DNA from: Poecilobothrus nobilitatus
Lineage: Eukaryota > Arthropoda > Insecta > Diptera > Dolichopodidae
DNA: 64,000 nt
Assembly (NCBI GenBank): GCA_947095535.1
Contig: OX352773.1
Location: 33,315,398-33,379,397 of the forward strand
Reading direction: 5' to 3'
Shown: positions 12,845-25,366 of the stretch, piece after piece
Numbering within the stretch: the first letter of the stretch is position 1
How the letters are laid out: each line of letters starts with the position of its first letter
Notes under the pieces: model-generated
What the model saw: the letters and a program-made list of their open reading frames with translations, nothing else
What the model was told of the DNA's origin: nothing
Databases searched by the model: none
Program-made: the position numbers and the translations under genes

Positions 12845-13104
12845 GGTACATATTATTAAATAATAATAATTTATATTATTTAAGTTATTTAAATATATAA
12901 GTTATTTAACAGATTTTTGTGCTGACAATTATGTGTTGATTAAACTATAAAATATTTAAATAATACAACATGTTAAGTGTTCGGTATATAGAAAAAAATC
13001 TTTTTGACCAATTCAATGATAATATTATATAATTAATTAGTAGATGCACTCAAATTAAATAAGAATATATATAACTTGCTATAATATATATGTATACACC
13101 ATTT

Positions 13105-13740
13105 TTACTTTAACTGAAGACATTTTTTTTTCAATGAAGAGTTTTTACTTTAAGTGAAAACATTTTTTTTTTTTGCAATGATAATTCTTTATTTCAGTAA
13201 TTTAGTAAATATTTATAAAATATTATCTGTTATATAAATATATATATATGAATATATAGTATATATAATATATAATTATTCATTTATAAAATTTGAAAAT
13301 AATGCACTAAATTGTCTGATCGCACTGGATTATCTGTCAATCTTTTTGTGTACTCTCGACTACACTAAATGTTCGCCGAAAAGAGTAATACATGTAAGAA
13401 AAGAGTGTGAAGTGTTTCGTGTTAAGTGCTAGTGCGATAGATTCGGAAACTGCCTTAGATTTTGCTTATTAGTTTTACTCTGTCCCTATCCGTCCGTCTG
13501 TTTTCAAAAATGCTACACCGTTTTGAAACTGCTACACACAGTGAATTTCTAACCATGATTAGATCTCTTAAAAAAAATTAATATTATAGAAAATAGTTTT
13601 TATGTAGTCCCAATAATTATGGATTTACCTCAAATCTAGCTCCTCAAAAGTGCTAAACGAGAGAAATATTTTCTTTTCCAATAGTAGAAAATATTCACTT
13701 AAAGTAAAAAAGTCTTAAGTTAAAGTAAAAAAAAGTATAT
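13105..13740. mobile_element. Foldback MITE with ACTTTAAGTGAA subrepeats, copy 1
   Basis: The left arm (13105-13170) carries TTTTTACTTTAACTGAAGAC then TTTTTACTTTAAGTGAAAAC. The right arm (13685-13735) carries the complementary TTCACTTAAAGTAAAAAAGT and TTAAGTTAAAGTAAAA. The same arm units form copy 2 at 15917-16393. The interior is unrelated and holds a dispersed repeat (13305-13395, shared with 61145-61255) and a family-B fragment (13450-13670). There is no transposase. Confidence 0.7.
13450..13670 (+). repeat. Family-B repeat fragment
   Basis: GCTTATTAGTTTTACTCTGT followed by CCGTCCGTCTGTTT and CTACACCGTT matches the start of the full family-B element at 44955. It continues through GTAGTCCCAATAATTATGG to GCTCCTC, the diverged counterpart of GTAGCCCCACCCATTACGGA. 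It is truncated and lies inside a foldback MITE. Confidence 0.6.
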
Positions 13741-15316
13741 GTAATTGACAATTCAATTCAAAAAAAGAATAAGCTTTATGTTATATTAAAATTTAATTTT
13801 TATATAGTTCAAGTTATATACGCATATATGTAGTATTATGTACATATCTAAATAGTCAAAAATTTTACCATTTTATAAATAAAATAAATTTTCATCACAC
13901 TAAAACCACAACACAATACAAATTACAATAAATAATTTATATAATAATACGGCACCTGCAATACAAGTTTTCATTACAAATAAAAAATATATTAAAACAA
14001 AAAAAAACGCAAATTTACAATATTTCACATTTAAGCAAGTCATTCCACTATACATAGTATATTTGAAGTTATACAGTAAGTACAGTAAGTCTGAAGTTAT
14101 TAACCAGTAGCATAAAATAATTTTAAAAAGAAACATAAAAAAAAACAGGAGTTTTTTTTTTTTTTTTTCTTAATCACAAAATAAATAAAAAATAAGATAA
14201 AAATTAAAAATAAAGAAAAAAAAATAAATAAAACTCAACATTTTTAGGCAATTTTTCTTTAATTTTGTTTTTGTTTTTTTTTTTTTTTTACTATAGTGCG
14301 ATAAGTTATCAACTTATCACTATTACATTGTAAATAATATATGTAATTACAATTATATACTGTAATTAATACATATAACGACATAAACATATAACATAAT
14401 ATACTTCTTATATGTATATCAACTGTTAACTGTATATAGTTACCAATAACGGTTCTTAACCGATAATAATTTTTCGTTAAAAAAAAATACGGGAAAATCA
14501 AAATCGACGAACAAATAAAAAAAAAACAAAAAATCAAATAAAAACCGATCTTGTTGTGCAAAACCGAACATAAAACAAAACAAATTTTGTTTTTTTTTTT
14601 GTCGGAATTAAATTTTTCAAACGAATTTTCATTTTAACACATATATAAGTATAAGTAATGCGATCTGAATACGATTTTTAAATATATATGTAGGTAAGGT
14701 ACGTATATTATATAAAGGTATAGGTATATACAATGTACATTGTAAATTTGTAGTATTTTTACTACCTATATATACATATATATTTCGATTCGGTTTTTCT
14801 AACGACCTTGTAAATCGTGACCAGTTTATAGAAATTATTTTTAAATCTTTTTTTTTTTTTTGTTTTATTAAATTTTTCAATTTTTTCCACTTGTTTTTCT
14901 TTTATTTTTTTTTATTTTTTTTGTTTTGTTTTTATTTTAATTGTAAGAATTAGTAATAAATAAAAACTCCAAATTAATGTGTATAGCGACTGCAAAAGAA
15001 AACATTTATTTTTTTTTTTCCTCTTCATTTTACAAACAATTAAATTATCTGATACATTTATGTATGTATACATACATACATATATATATATTATAATATT
15101 AGTTGGAAATTTTAATTGTTATTATAATTTTAAATAATATTTTTCTTAAATTTCTTTTATTTGATATTATAGTTTCTTACTATTATATCTCAAAAAAAAA
15201 TTTTTTTTTTTAACTTTCATTTTTTTTTCTTAATTAAATTTTAGTTAAATTCTCTTTTGTCTTAATATTGAAGACAAAAATAATCCCTGAATATTAATTG
15301 TCGCCTTTTAAAACAT
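13741..15316. other. AT-rich non-coding stretch
   Basis: No gene is recognised. Minus-strand frames at 13900-14136, 14259-14561 and 14629-14880 look membrane-like only because TTT/TTA/ATA codons dominate AT-rich DNA. Confidence 0.55.
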
Positions 15317-15887
15317 TTTTTTTTTTTCTAAGGGAGGTGGGAATCCTTTAAAGACACCAAAAATTTCCCCCTTGGTAGTGTCAGATTTTTACTGACTAAA
15401 TCCACCTCCTTCTTTAGCCAATATAATCATGTAATTATAAAAGTGCATGAGGTAATTATTAAAGGCAACCCACACTGTCACTGTAGCGGCTATTGTTATT
15501 GGTATTAAGTATTCTTATTAATATTATTATTATTTTACTGCAGAGTCAGGACCATCAGTGGATTACAACGTGTTATTACAATAAATAAATAACACCTTAC
15601 TTGCATGATATAACCAAAGATAGCTTCACTGTAGCAGCTATTATTATTATTACTATTATTATTATTATAATTGTTGTTATTATTACTATTATTATTATTA
15701 TTGTTATTATTATTAATATTATTACTACTATTAATTATATGATATACATTATTACGATATAAAATTACTACATATGTTTTATTTATGACCTGACCGGGTT
15801 TTGAAGGGTATTTGGCCGGTTAAGTCACCAAGACCCTTCGATTGAAAGGTTGGCGACTTAACCATTGCGCCATGAGTCAGATTTAAG
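15317..15887 (-). mobile_element. tRNA-derived SINE-like element with ATT-rich body
   Basis: On the minus strand the head (15887 downward) reads CATGGCGCAATGGTTAAGTC, a box-A-like string, then a CCTTT...AGGG stem and a CCTTCAAAACCCGG box-B-like string near 15794. The body contains a long (ATT)n microsatellite (about 15640-15730). The far end holds GGAGGTGGATTTAGTCAG and GGATTCCCACCTCC, then an A-rich tail (T-run at 15318-15328). The layout fits a SINE. I could not align convincing target-site duplications, so boundaries are approximate. Confidence 0.5.
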
Positions 15888-15916
15888 TTTAATTTTTGTG
15901 TGATGATCAGCTTTTG

Positions 15917-16393
15917 TACCTTCTTTACTTTAATTGAAAACTTTTTTACTTTAAGTGAATATTTTATATTTTAATTGAAAACATTTTTACTTTAAGTGAA
16001 TATTGTTTACTTTAAGTGAAGAGATTTTCATTTTAAATGAAATTACTTCAGTAATTTATGTTATTTATTTATTAGAAGGTACCGTAGCACATAAATGTAC
16101 CAGATAGCTATAACCCCCGTTTCCAATTTGAAATGTGGGGTGAATTCATATTATATATAAATATTTAATATATACATATTTTAATTTATGTACGTATATA
16201 TTTTTGAATCAGATATTTATATTTATACATAAATATACGTATATTACATGTAACTTTTTACTTTAATTTTTATTACAAATGTATATTGTCAAAAAAGTAA
16301 AACATCTTCATTTAAAGTAAAAAATTTTTCACTTAAAGTAAAAAATCCTTACTTTAAGTAAAAATGTCTTCAATTAAAGTAAAAAAAAGGTAT
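15917..16393. mobile_element. Foldback MITE with ACTTTAAGTGAA subrepeats, copy 2
   Basis: The left arm starts TACCTTCTTTACTTTAATTG. The right arm, reverse-complemented, starts TACCTTTTTTTTACTTTAAT. Each arm contains several units of about 20 bp built on TTTTTACTTTAAGTGAA. The core (about 16070-16250) includes a less AT-rich patch with GTACCAGATAGCTATAACCC. It is the same family as 13105-13740. No coding sequence. Confidence 0.75.
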
Positions 16394-17320
16394 ATCTGCA
16401 GTTTTATCCGTATTGTAAATATTTTCTTCTTTCAAATCAACATTTCTTATTATAATATTCAAAGTACATATTATTATGTAAATTCTCAAGCATAAATAAA
16501 ACAGATTAAAGAGTTTAAGAAAATATTCTTCCTATATATATATATTAGTGTTATTAGCTTCAAAAATCTCAGAATTAATTATTATTTATTTTTTATATAT
16601 ATACACAAAATGTTTAAAGTCAAAAAAAAAATTGTGTTAGATTATGTAAATAGAGCTTCACGGGTGGATGCAAGACGTCTGATTTTAAAATCAATATTAT
16701 ATGGTAGAGAAAAGTGAAATATGGTAAGAAATTTGATAAAAAATTGCACAAAGAAATTTTAAATTCTATATAAACTTCTTTTTTTTTTTTATTTTTTATA
16801 TTTTTTTTTTCTTTTTCTTTGTTTTAAAGAATTGGACATTTTTTGTAACTTTTTTTACCATAAATTTTTTTAACTAACATAACATTTTTTTATTTTGGTT
16901 TTTTTTCTTATTTTTTATTTTAAATTATTTGGACAGTTGAATTTTCAGATCATTATGATATAATGTTTGTAATAATTTCAAAATTTCATTATATATGTAT
17001 ATAAATTCATAAGCTTGGAAAATTAGTGTGTATATAGTATATAAATTAATCATATATTATATATTATTATATGTTGAGTGATTAATTTTTAAAGAAAATA
17101 ATAGAATAAAAGAAAACAAAACAATAAATTAAATTTAAAATACATAGTTATTGCGGCGTATTGTCTATAATTATCGCAATATTTTCGTTTTAATTTTTTT
17201 TTGGAAACTAAAAATTATACTTTATTTGTTTTTTTTTTTTTTTTTTATATACATATATAATTAATATTTTATAATAAATAAGATAGAAAACTTTAAAATA
17301 AAGCTAAAATTTAATTTAAA
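16394..17320. other. AT-rich non-coding stretch
   Basis: No gene is recognised; the stretch is A/T runs and microsatellite. Confidence 0.55.
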
Positions 17321-19186
17321 AACGAGGAAGAATACAGTTGACTTTGTCAACTCTTAGATACCCGTACGAACCGTTAGTATGTTCACAGCCTGTCACTTTG
17401 CTTACAATATTATTATACCCGTACGATAGGATCGGGTATAATAAAATTACTCCCCCGTTTGTAACACCTCGAAATAAGCGAGCTAGATATACCTTCAAAG
17501 GTATGGATCGGATCAGAAAAAAATTCTAAGACTTTTGAGCCATGTCCGTCCGTCCGTCCGTCAGCACGCTAACTCAAAAACTAAGAAAGCTAGAATCTTG
17601 AAATTTACACAAAATATTTTGGGAGTAATTTGTAGGTTCCCTATTTTTTTTGGTTGAGTTTGGACCAAGCCTTAGGGTAGCTCTCGAACACCTAACTTTT
17701 AGATCCCCACATTTTTTTTGCAATAGAGCTATGAAATTTTAACAATCCGTTAGTATGTTAACAGCCTGTCACTCTGCTCACAATATTATTTTTTTAATAT
17801 TTTAGTATTTTAAAATAATTTGGGTGAATTTTATAATTTCTAGTACTATGGGTTGTACATATATTCAAACTATATGTTTATATGTACATTCTTCAAAAGC
17901 AGATTCTAACCTTCCACATAACGATTATCAATCCAAAACTTTTTCAAATATTCTATAGTACCATTTAATACTAAGCGGTAAATGTATATTAAATTTACTA
18001 AGTACAAAACAGTAAATATAATTTTAAATATTATATTATATTATATTTAAATATTCCATTGACAGAATAATTTCTTATAAGTACAATAAAATACATATAT
18101 GTATGTAAATACGGCACTATATAATATACATATATACTCTTATCACTCACTCACTAGTGGCATATACGATTTGTAAATAAACATGATATTATATAAGTAT
18201 GTATATATATTAATATCATATAAATAAAAATTCTTCAAGCAACCGTTATGTTGTTTATTTATTTACATTTTTATGTACTACGCATTATATCCTCAACAAT
18301 TTCAAATTATCGAGTAAAACACATGCAAAAAATTTGTTGAAGAAATTTGTTAGAAAATTTGAAAAAATCAAGTAACACTTTCGTCAATTATAAAGTAACC
18401 CTGTATTTTTAAAAAAAGTTGTTAACAGAAATAAGAGTATAATGTTGAAGCTTTAATTTTTGTGTATTACTTCAAAAAAATTTTAACAGGTGTTCAAGTT
18501 ACAGGTGTTTAAAAATAGGAAATTGTCAGTTTTTGACCCCTTACAGCTCCTAAACGGGGGGTGATACAAAAAAAATTTCTGAAATGACTCATACTTATTT
18601 TCAAAGATCTAACTTCTGTCAAAACAATTTCAAGTTTCCAACTTAAACCGTTTAGAAGATAGAAGGGTTAAAGGATTTTGCAAAATTTGAGTTTCGCATA
18701 ACGGTAAATTAAGACACCGTAAGCCACAAGTATATATTTATTGTATATATACATTTAAAGCTAATAAAAATAGTAACCGTTTGGCGTTTTCAAAATGAAA
18801 ATATATCTTTTACAACTTGTGCTATAACAATTTAAATATAGAGCTTTTTTGAACCTTTGGGGAGCTGTAGCTCCGTAACGGGTGGGGCTACAAAAAAAAG
18901 TTATTAAAAATAAAATTAATATTTTTGTGAGATCTATAAGCAGTTAAAATTTCATAGCTCTATTTCAAAAAAAAATGTGGGGATCTAAAAGTTAGGTGTT
19001 CGAGAGCTAGTGTGAGTTTTTGAGTTAGCGTGCTGACGGACGGACGGACGGGCGGACATGGCTCAAAAGTCTTAGAATTTTTTTCTGATCCGATCCATAC
19101 CTTTGAAGGTATATCTAGCTCGCTTATTTCGAGGTGTTACAAACGGAGGAGTAATTTTATTATACCCGATCCTATCGTATGGGTGT
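17321..19186 (-). mobile_element. Family-A element, copy 1, with nested inverted end
   Basis: One end is ACGAGGAAGAATACAGTTGA, next to a GTTGAC-TTT-GTCAAC hairpin. The other is the reverse complement of TACCCATACGATAGGATCGG. It is the same family as 28711-30301, in inverted orientation. Relative to that copy it has an extra segment at 17415-17746, an inverted copy of the element's own far end (starting TATACCCGTACGATAGGATC and running through the GTCCGTCC array). This segment is flanked by a 44-bp direct repeat of family-A sequence (17371-17414 and 17747-17790, 3 mismatches). No conserved protein is visible. The 60-63 codon frames are the palindromic end read on both strands. Confidence 0.85.
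17415..17746 (+). repeat. Nested inverted family-A end
   Basis: This segment matches 28714-29060 almost base for base, and matches the reverse complement of about 18940-19180 in the same element. It joins the host element abruptly at TTTTAAC|AATCCGTTAG. Because host sequence is duplicated on both sides, a template switch or unequal repair explains it better than independent transposition. Confidence 0.8.
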
Positions 19187-19404
19187 AAATATAATTTAGT
19201 TTTTACATTGAAATAAAATTTTATATTTTTGTATTTTCTTTAAAATTGATTTTTAGTACCTATATACTAAATATACAGAAGTATGTGGTATTTGTAATAT
19301 ACAGAATAATAATAGAAGTAAAGTATATTTTTATATTATACATATTATGAATTTTTAAATCCAATTGGAATCTTAGAAAAAAGTAATAAAATTTTAGATA
19401 GCAA

Positions 19405-20140
19405 CATAAAACAGGACAGAATGTAAACCAACGGTTTTTAAAGGCGCATATTTCGAAAAGAATTTCATATATAATAACAAAAAGTTGTAAAAAATAAAGA
19501 AATACTTTCATCAATTTTAAGAGAATTCTACATAATTAAAAAAAACAATCATTAACACATATAAAGTACAGAAACTTTAATTTTTGGCTTTTATTTTGAA
19601 AAAATTTCTACATATGCACGTAAGTTACAGGTGTTTGAAAATAGTAAAATTTAATTTTTTCAGTCCTAATAGTTTTTGAGCCCCTTGTGTAAAGGAAAAA
19701 AAAATTTCCGAAACAATTTTAAACGATCTATCTTCTCTTAAAATTTTAACGTTTTAACTAAAAGCGTGCCGGAGTTATGAAGGTAGAAAAATCATGGAAA
19801 ATTTGCTTTTCACATAACGGTAAATTTAAATACTAAATTTTAAAAAATTCTATAATTTTAATATTGATTTATAAAGCTAAAAAAACTTCCTATCGAATAG
19901 CGTTCTTAAATTGAAAAAATGTTAGGCAGAACATGAGATATACACAATACACGAATAAGACTTTTTCAAAGTTTCAGGGGCTGTGGTTCCGTATCGGATG
20001 GGGCTACATGAAAAGGTTGTTTTTGGTTAAAATTTCAATCTATCGTTAACGGTTTGGAAATTTTGTAAACAGATGGACGGAAGAACAGAGTGAAACTACT
20101 GGGCACATTTTTTCAAAAATTTTTTGGAAATGTGGTAAAA
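19405..20140 (-). repeat. Family-B repeat, partial copy
   Basis: It begins with GAATGTAAACCAACGGTTTT, the complement of the end of the 44955-46290 copy. It runs through CACATAACGGTAAATTTAAA and CGGATGGGGCTACATGA to CGGAAGAACAGAGTGAAACT. Orientation is minus relative to that copy, and it lacks the internal duplication seen there. Non-coding. Confidence 0.75.
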
Positions 20141-20899
20141 AGGAAGAATATCCAGGGCTTACTTAAGTATTTATACGACATTTTTGTCGAATTTTTCTCA
20201 TTTTGTTAAAATTATAAAAAAAATTCCATTTTACACCTAATAATCATTTTGGGTTAGAATTTTTTAAGAAAAGGTCATCCAACACTACAAAAAACAAAAT
20301 ATTATATCAGAAAGTACAAATTATTTTCAAAGTTTTTTGTTTTTGAGTGACATTTTTAAAAATTAATTTTCTATTATGTAGTGTTTTTTTTTTTTACCAT
20401 CAGTCCTCGATTTATTTTAAGAATATGTAGTTCGAAAACAAAAGTGAACATTCAATTATGTATATTTATAATAAAATTCGGCTGAAGAATCTGAAAAATA
20501 AGCAGTGAAAATAAAATTAAAATTTTTCCTTTTAAATTTAAAATAATACGAACATTAGATAACAAAATTCATTCATAAAGTTAAATCACAAAAAAACATA
20601 TATGATCATAACAATTAAAATATTTCTTGATCAAAATAAAATGTGGAAGGACCTCTACGACATCTTATTAAATTAAAATTAGATTAGAACCGGTATGTGA
20701 ACGGCTACTTCAAGTTAATCTAAAATAATAAATAAAATTATCTTAAATTAAAGTGTGTACACAAAAAAAAAAATCTGTTTCTCAGAATTTTTAAAATAAT
20801 TAAAAAAATATACATTAAAAACGGAAATATCGTTCAAAAATTTGTTAAAAAATATAGACATATCCGAGTCAATAAAAAAAATTATTTAAGAAAATTTTA
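20141..20899. other. AT-rich non-coding stretch
   Basis: No gene or repeat is recognised. Confidence 0.5.
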
Positions 20900-21420
20900 C
20901 TAAATTATTTTTTAGCACATTTTACAAAGTATTTTTTAAAATTAGTTTAGTGCAATATACAGTTTTATTCTTCCGTTCCTGTCGTCTGTTTGTTTAACTT
21001 TAATATGAAAATTTTTATTTTGTTAAGATAGAAAAAGGAAATATTTAGACGTTGATAGATCTAAAACAAAAAGAAACAATTTGTATAACAGATTTTTTTT
21101 ATGTAGCATCACCCCTTACTGAGCTACAGCCTCCCAAAGTTGAAAAATCCTGAAAAATTCAAATTCGTTAACATTTAAGTTCTACTGGATATTTTTTTTG
21201 AAAACTCTAATCAGGGAATTTTTTAAACTTTATAAATTAACACAAAAAAAAAACCGACCTTAAAGTTTCACGGTGAACTTTTTCGTTTTCGATCAAACGT
21301 TTTTCAAAATTTTTAAAATTCCACATCTTCTAAACGATTAAAGTTAGACATTTAAAATGTGTTATGCAAAAACTGCAAATGAGGATGCAAAAACTTAGCC
21401 TAAAGCATTATATATTTTTT
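20900..21420 (+). repeat. Diverged family-B repeat fragment
   Basis: The order of landmarks matches family B: TTTTTAGCACATTTTACAAA, a degraded CCGTTCCTGTCGTCTGTTTG, ATGTAGCATCACCCCTTACT with GAGCTACAGC, then CACATCTTCTAAACGATTAA. It is strongly diverged and non-coding. Confidence 0.5.
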
Positions 21421-21485
21421 ACGTATTTTAAAGGCTTATTTGATTTATTTAAGGTTTATTATTAGGATTTCTTTATAAAAAGGAA

Positions 21486-21930
21486 AAGAGAGCAATTCGT
21501 TTAATAAACGATCCCAAGTTTATCTCAACGCTTTTTCCACTGAATTTCCAACATTTAGTAGGTTCTCTTATTCTGTTTTACAGATATTTCGTAGGAGTGG
21601 GAACTAGTTCCGAGAAAATCAAAAGTGTAATGCCTCCACTCAAAGTTTTCCAAATAGAAACAAGGAGTGCTTCCGCCACCCATTCCTATACGTAATTTGT
21701 TCAAATCCCTAGATGGCAAAATTCATCATATGAAAATTCTTTTGTGACTGCAATATCGCGAAAGTGAAATCATTTACCACCTCATGTATTCCATAAAATT
21801 ATATTTATAATTATGATTACATTTCGGATGATTACATATATAGGGGATGATTACATTTATAATTTAACTGTAGGTTTAAGGAGTACGTCAACACTTTCGT
21901 TCATCATATTCCTGCTGACCTTAAACCAAA
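21486..21930 (+). pseudogene. Decayed non-LTR retrotransposon, C-terminal end of the RT polyprotein
   Basis: One frame reads KRAIRLINDPK, then VGSLILFYRYFVG, KSVMPPLKVF, TRSASATHSYT and, after stops, SFVTAISRK and NHLPPHVF. This order (KRAIRLI, then VGSLxLFYRYF, then MPP, then TR.A..H, then R..WN.LP..VFP) is the usual extreme C-terminus of ORF2 in a common group of insect non-LTR elements. At least two codons have become stops, including the expected Trp before NHLP. After an AT-rich insertion at about 21795-21865, FKEYVNTFVHHIP looks like the last coding piece. The reverse transcriptase core is absent. It is a dead fragment. Confidence 0.7.
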
Positions 21931-21984
21931 TTTTACTTCATATTCTTTAGCCCAAACATTACAATAGCACTGAAGGTTCCTTAA

Positions 21985-22105
21985 CCTATTGTTTAGTCAA
22001 AAAGGTAGGTGGTGTTTAGTGAGTTAAAGTCCCACATGTTATTAGAGTAATCGTGCTTGTACCGCTCCTCTTTAGTGTCCTTCGATGATTCTCACCTACC
22101 ACCTA
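21985..22105 (+). repeat. Dispersed module shared with 55550-55685, likely retrotransposon 3' region
   Basis: AACCTATTGTTTAGTCAAAA, AGGTAGGTGGTGTTTAGTGA, GTTAAAGTCCCACA and TCTTTAGTGTCCTTCGATGA followed by TTCTCACCT align with the second copy near 55550. AGGTGGTG near the start and CACCT near the end can pair. Because it lies just downstream of the non-LTR C-terminus, it may be that element's 3' untranslated region. Confidence 0.6.
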
Positions 22106-24883
22106 ATTTCACAATTCTCATCTAATTTTTCACAATTTTCTTCATACAGAAAAAAATCTTTAAGAAAATTTAGAAAATTTGACATGTAAAAGTAGTCACA
22201 TTTATTCTAAAATGCTTTTTTACTGCCTTTTTGAAAATTTCCATCTTTAAAAATCTTTAGTTTTTCATATTGACTTGTTAAAGAAATGTTTAAATATAAA
22301 CTCGAAGAGAATTTACGAACAAAATAATTTTATGTATATATATATAGTTAATTGTTGACCATTTCCGTTCTAGTTATGTTATCGAATGAAAATGTTACGT
22401 TATTTTAATGACTCTATATATATCTAGAAATTTCTAAATAAGTCAAATGTTATATAATGGTAGATAATTGATTTTTACATTTAATTTATTAATATAATAT
22501 ATATGCATAATGTATATATATATATATATATATATATAATACAATTATTATCATGGAAAGTTTTTCGTTTAAAATTTTCATATTCTCTTAGAAGTTCTAA
22601 ATCTAAAATAAATTTAAAATTTGTCTGGTTCTTATTTTTTTTGTAAATTCATTATTAAATAAAAAATTTTGGAAATTCAATAGATAATAAAATAATTTAT
22701 TATTAATTTATATTTAAAATCATATAATTAATACTATAAATGGAACAAATAAAATATGTCTTTTGTTTTAAAATAATAATTAAAACATTTCTGAAGTGAT
22801 ACTGATATATGTATCTGCTATAGCTTTTAAAATTTTCACTTAAACTCAAAATTTTTTATGTAAATATAAACGGAAAATAAAGTTTTTAATATTATTTGCA
22901 TCATACAATTTTAAATATTTATGTGGGTTTAGGGTTCTTTTAATATTGTGAAGTGCAATATCTATATGAATCTTCAATATTATAAAAAGATACATATTAG
23001 GAAAGGTACTACAAAAACAAAGAGATGTTGTATTTTTCAGAATATTAGATATAATACATATTATATATTATATAGTTATGTCTATTTTGTAGCACATATT
23101 CTGTTGTATTTATATATATGGGCAAAATAAATATACGTATATAATAAGAAATATTAATTTAATTATATACATACATATATACCTATACAATATCTGAAAC
23201 TTAAAAAGTTTTATTTAATTTGTATTTAGTGCCATCTTATATTATTGTGTAATATATTTCAATTATAATTATGTTAATGATTATTAAAATATTATTTTAA
23301 TAATTGTTTTAGTTTATACTTCTTATATCTTTATATAATATATTAAAATATAAGTATAGTATATGTACATAATATATATTTAGACAACAGAAATCTTAAT
23401 TTATTCTCCCTCCATATATACTAATTATTATTAGTTAATTATACTTACTTAAATATAAGTATATCTATTATTAAAAGTTGGTTTGTTTGTTAGTTATTTT
23501 TTTTTTTTTTTTCATTTTCATTTTAATGACCTAAACATATATATATATGAACTTTTTAATCTTTTTAACAAATTATCTACTGACCTTATGATAAACATAA
23601 TAATATTATATATAAAATAACATATACGTATATGTATAAATATAATATTTAAAATGTACATATATGACTTAATTAACAAAATGTACATACATTTATATAT
23701 ATGTATATGTATTCAATTATATTGTATATACATATATATATATATATATCTTAATTTAAGATTTGACTTTTAATATCTTGTAGAGGAGACATATGGTAAC
23801 CCCTTTGCATCTCTAACATTTAATACAAAAAAAATAAATAAGTGTATATTAACTTTGTTTAAACTATCGCAATTAATGTTTCAATCTTTCATTTATTAAC
23901 ATATATAGTAATCTACATATATAGGTATATCAATATTAAACATATATATATATATGTATAAAGATTATAAAGAAATCAACTCTATTTATATATATGTATC
24001 TTAAAATAGTAAATCTTTATGTAAATTTTTCTGTTAAAGTTTCTTTTTTTTTTAATCATTGTCTTTTATTTTTTTATTTTTTTTTTTCTTACTTATAATA
24101 TTATAATATACAAAAGATCAGGTCTTCGATCTTTGACTTCTATGATGTTTGGAATTTAATTTAGAAAACAAAAAAAAAAAAAAAAAACAAATACACAGCT
24201 ATGAGCTAACTATAATGAATGCTGCAACAAACACCTGTAATAAATAGTCAGTTGTTATTCGTTATATTAAATTTAATGTTATTTACACAACAACTAAAAA
24301 AAATTTACATGTATGTATATATATAATTTCGTTACTAAAAATTTTAGTCTACATTTTAAAATTAATCACGTTAACAAAATGAATTAATCAAAAAGTATTT
24401 TTTGTTTGTTAGTTTTCTTCAATGAAAATTTAAGAAAATAATGTAATTCATATACACATATATATGTGTATATATAGATACTAAAAAAATAAATTGTCAA
24501 AATATTTATCTGCGTAGTAAATCCTTTTAAAGTAGACTATCTATAGTATATATAGTATCTAAAGTTAGATTAATTAAAAAAGTGATAAGGAAACAAATAA
24601 ATTATCTATAATACAATCGAATGCGACATTTGAACAATGACCAAAACAAATTTAAAAAAAAAAATACGGTACACAATTATTAATCATTCACAAAAGAGAG
24701 AGAGAGAGAGAAAGAGCACAAAATAAATGATTCGTATTTAGAATGTGGATGGTGGAATAACATGACGTATTAGAATGGTAAGTAAAAGTAACATAATTGG
24801 TTTAAATAGAAAAGAAAATATTAAATTCCACATTACATTAAAAATTCTTAGTGAAACTAAACCGCTAAGAAACAAAGAATAAA
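22106..24883. other. AT-rich non-coding stretch
   Basis: No gene is recognised. It holds (AT)n runs (about 22507-22540, 23730-23750) and a (GA)n run at about 24695-24715. The 60-codon frame at 22948-23130 is low complexity. Confidence 0.55.
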
Positions 24884-25366
24884 ATAACCCTTTTCTGGGT
24901 ACTTGCGGACACCTAGATATAGAGGGAAACGAGAAAGCGTATAAAACACAAAAAAAAACAAAACATTAAAAGTCGAACAGAAAAATTGTACTAGACAACT
25001 ATGGAGTGAAAAATTCGAGCTCATATAATCTAAGAAGCTTTTGGGAAACTATAAGCAGAAAAGACATTATAAAATCATATAGGATCCCATAAAAATAAAT
25101 TGAGAATTCTAAACAAGATTCGAGTCGGTACATTACCAGCTAATGAGGCACTTATAGAAAGTTGAAATAAAGCATAACGATACATGCTAATTCTGTCAAG
25201 AAAAAAAGATACTCCAGAACACATACTCAAAAACTGCGGAGATTTACTCAAAGCAAAATATATGCATCTTGGAACATTTGCTTTCCCGAAGATGAATCTT
25301 TACTTTCTTAGAGGCAGTAGGGCTAAAAGCAAAATTATAAGTGGAAACAAAATTCATAACGCGTAG
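24884..25366 (+). pseudogene. Decayed non-LTR retrotransposon, RNase H and zinc-knuckle remnant
   Basis: The start reads ITLFWV, then after one frameshift GHLDIEGNEKAYKT. This is the (V/I)TLFWVPGHxxIEGNEKAD motif of the RNase H domain carried by Jockey/I/R1-type elements. About 200 bp on, KIRVGTLPANEALIES appears. A frame with one TAA then gives C.FCQEKKDTPEHILKNCGDL, a Cx2C...Hx4C arrangement typical of the region after RNase H. The open frame at 25184-25366 covers only this last part in a shifted phase. Several stops and at least one frameshift make it a pseudogene. No reverse transcriptase is left upstream. Confidence 0.7.

Noticed and set aside
13900..14880. Three minus-strand frames that look like membrane proteins
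   Set aside because: AT-rich DNA gives Phe, Ile, Leu, Tyr and Lys codons in any frame. There is no conserved motif or plausible gene structure.
17316..17529. Open frames on both strands at the start of family A
   Set aside because: They are produced by palindromic repeat ends. Neither frame is shared by other copies as a protein.
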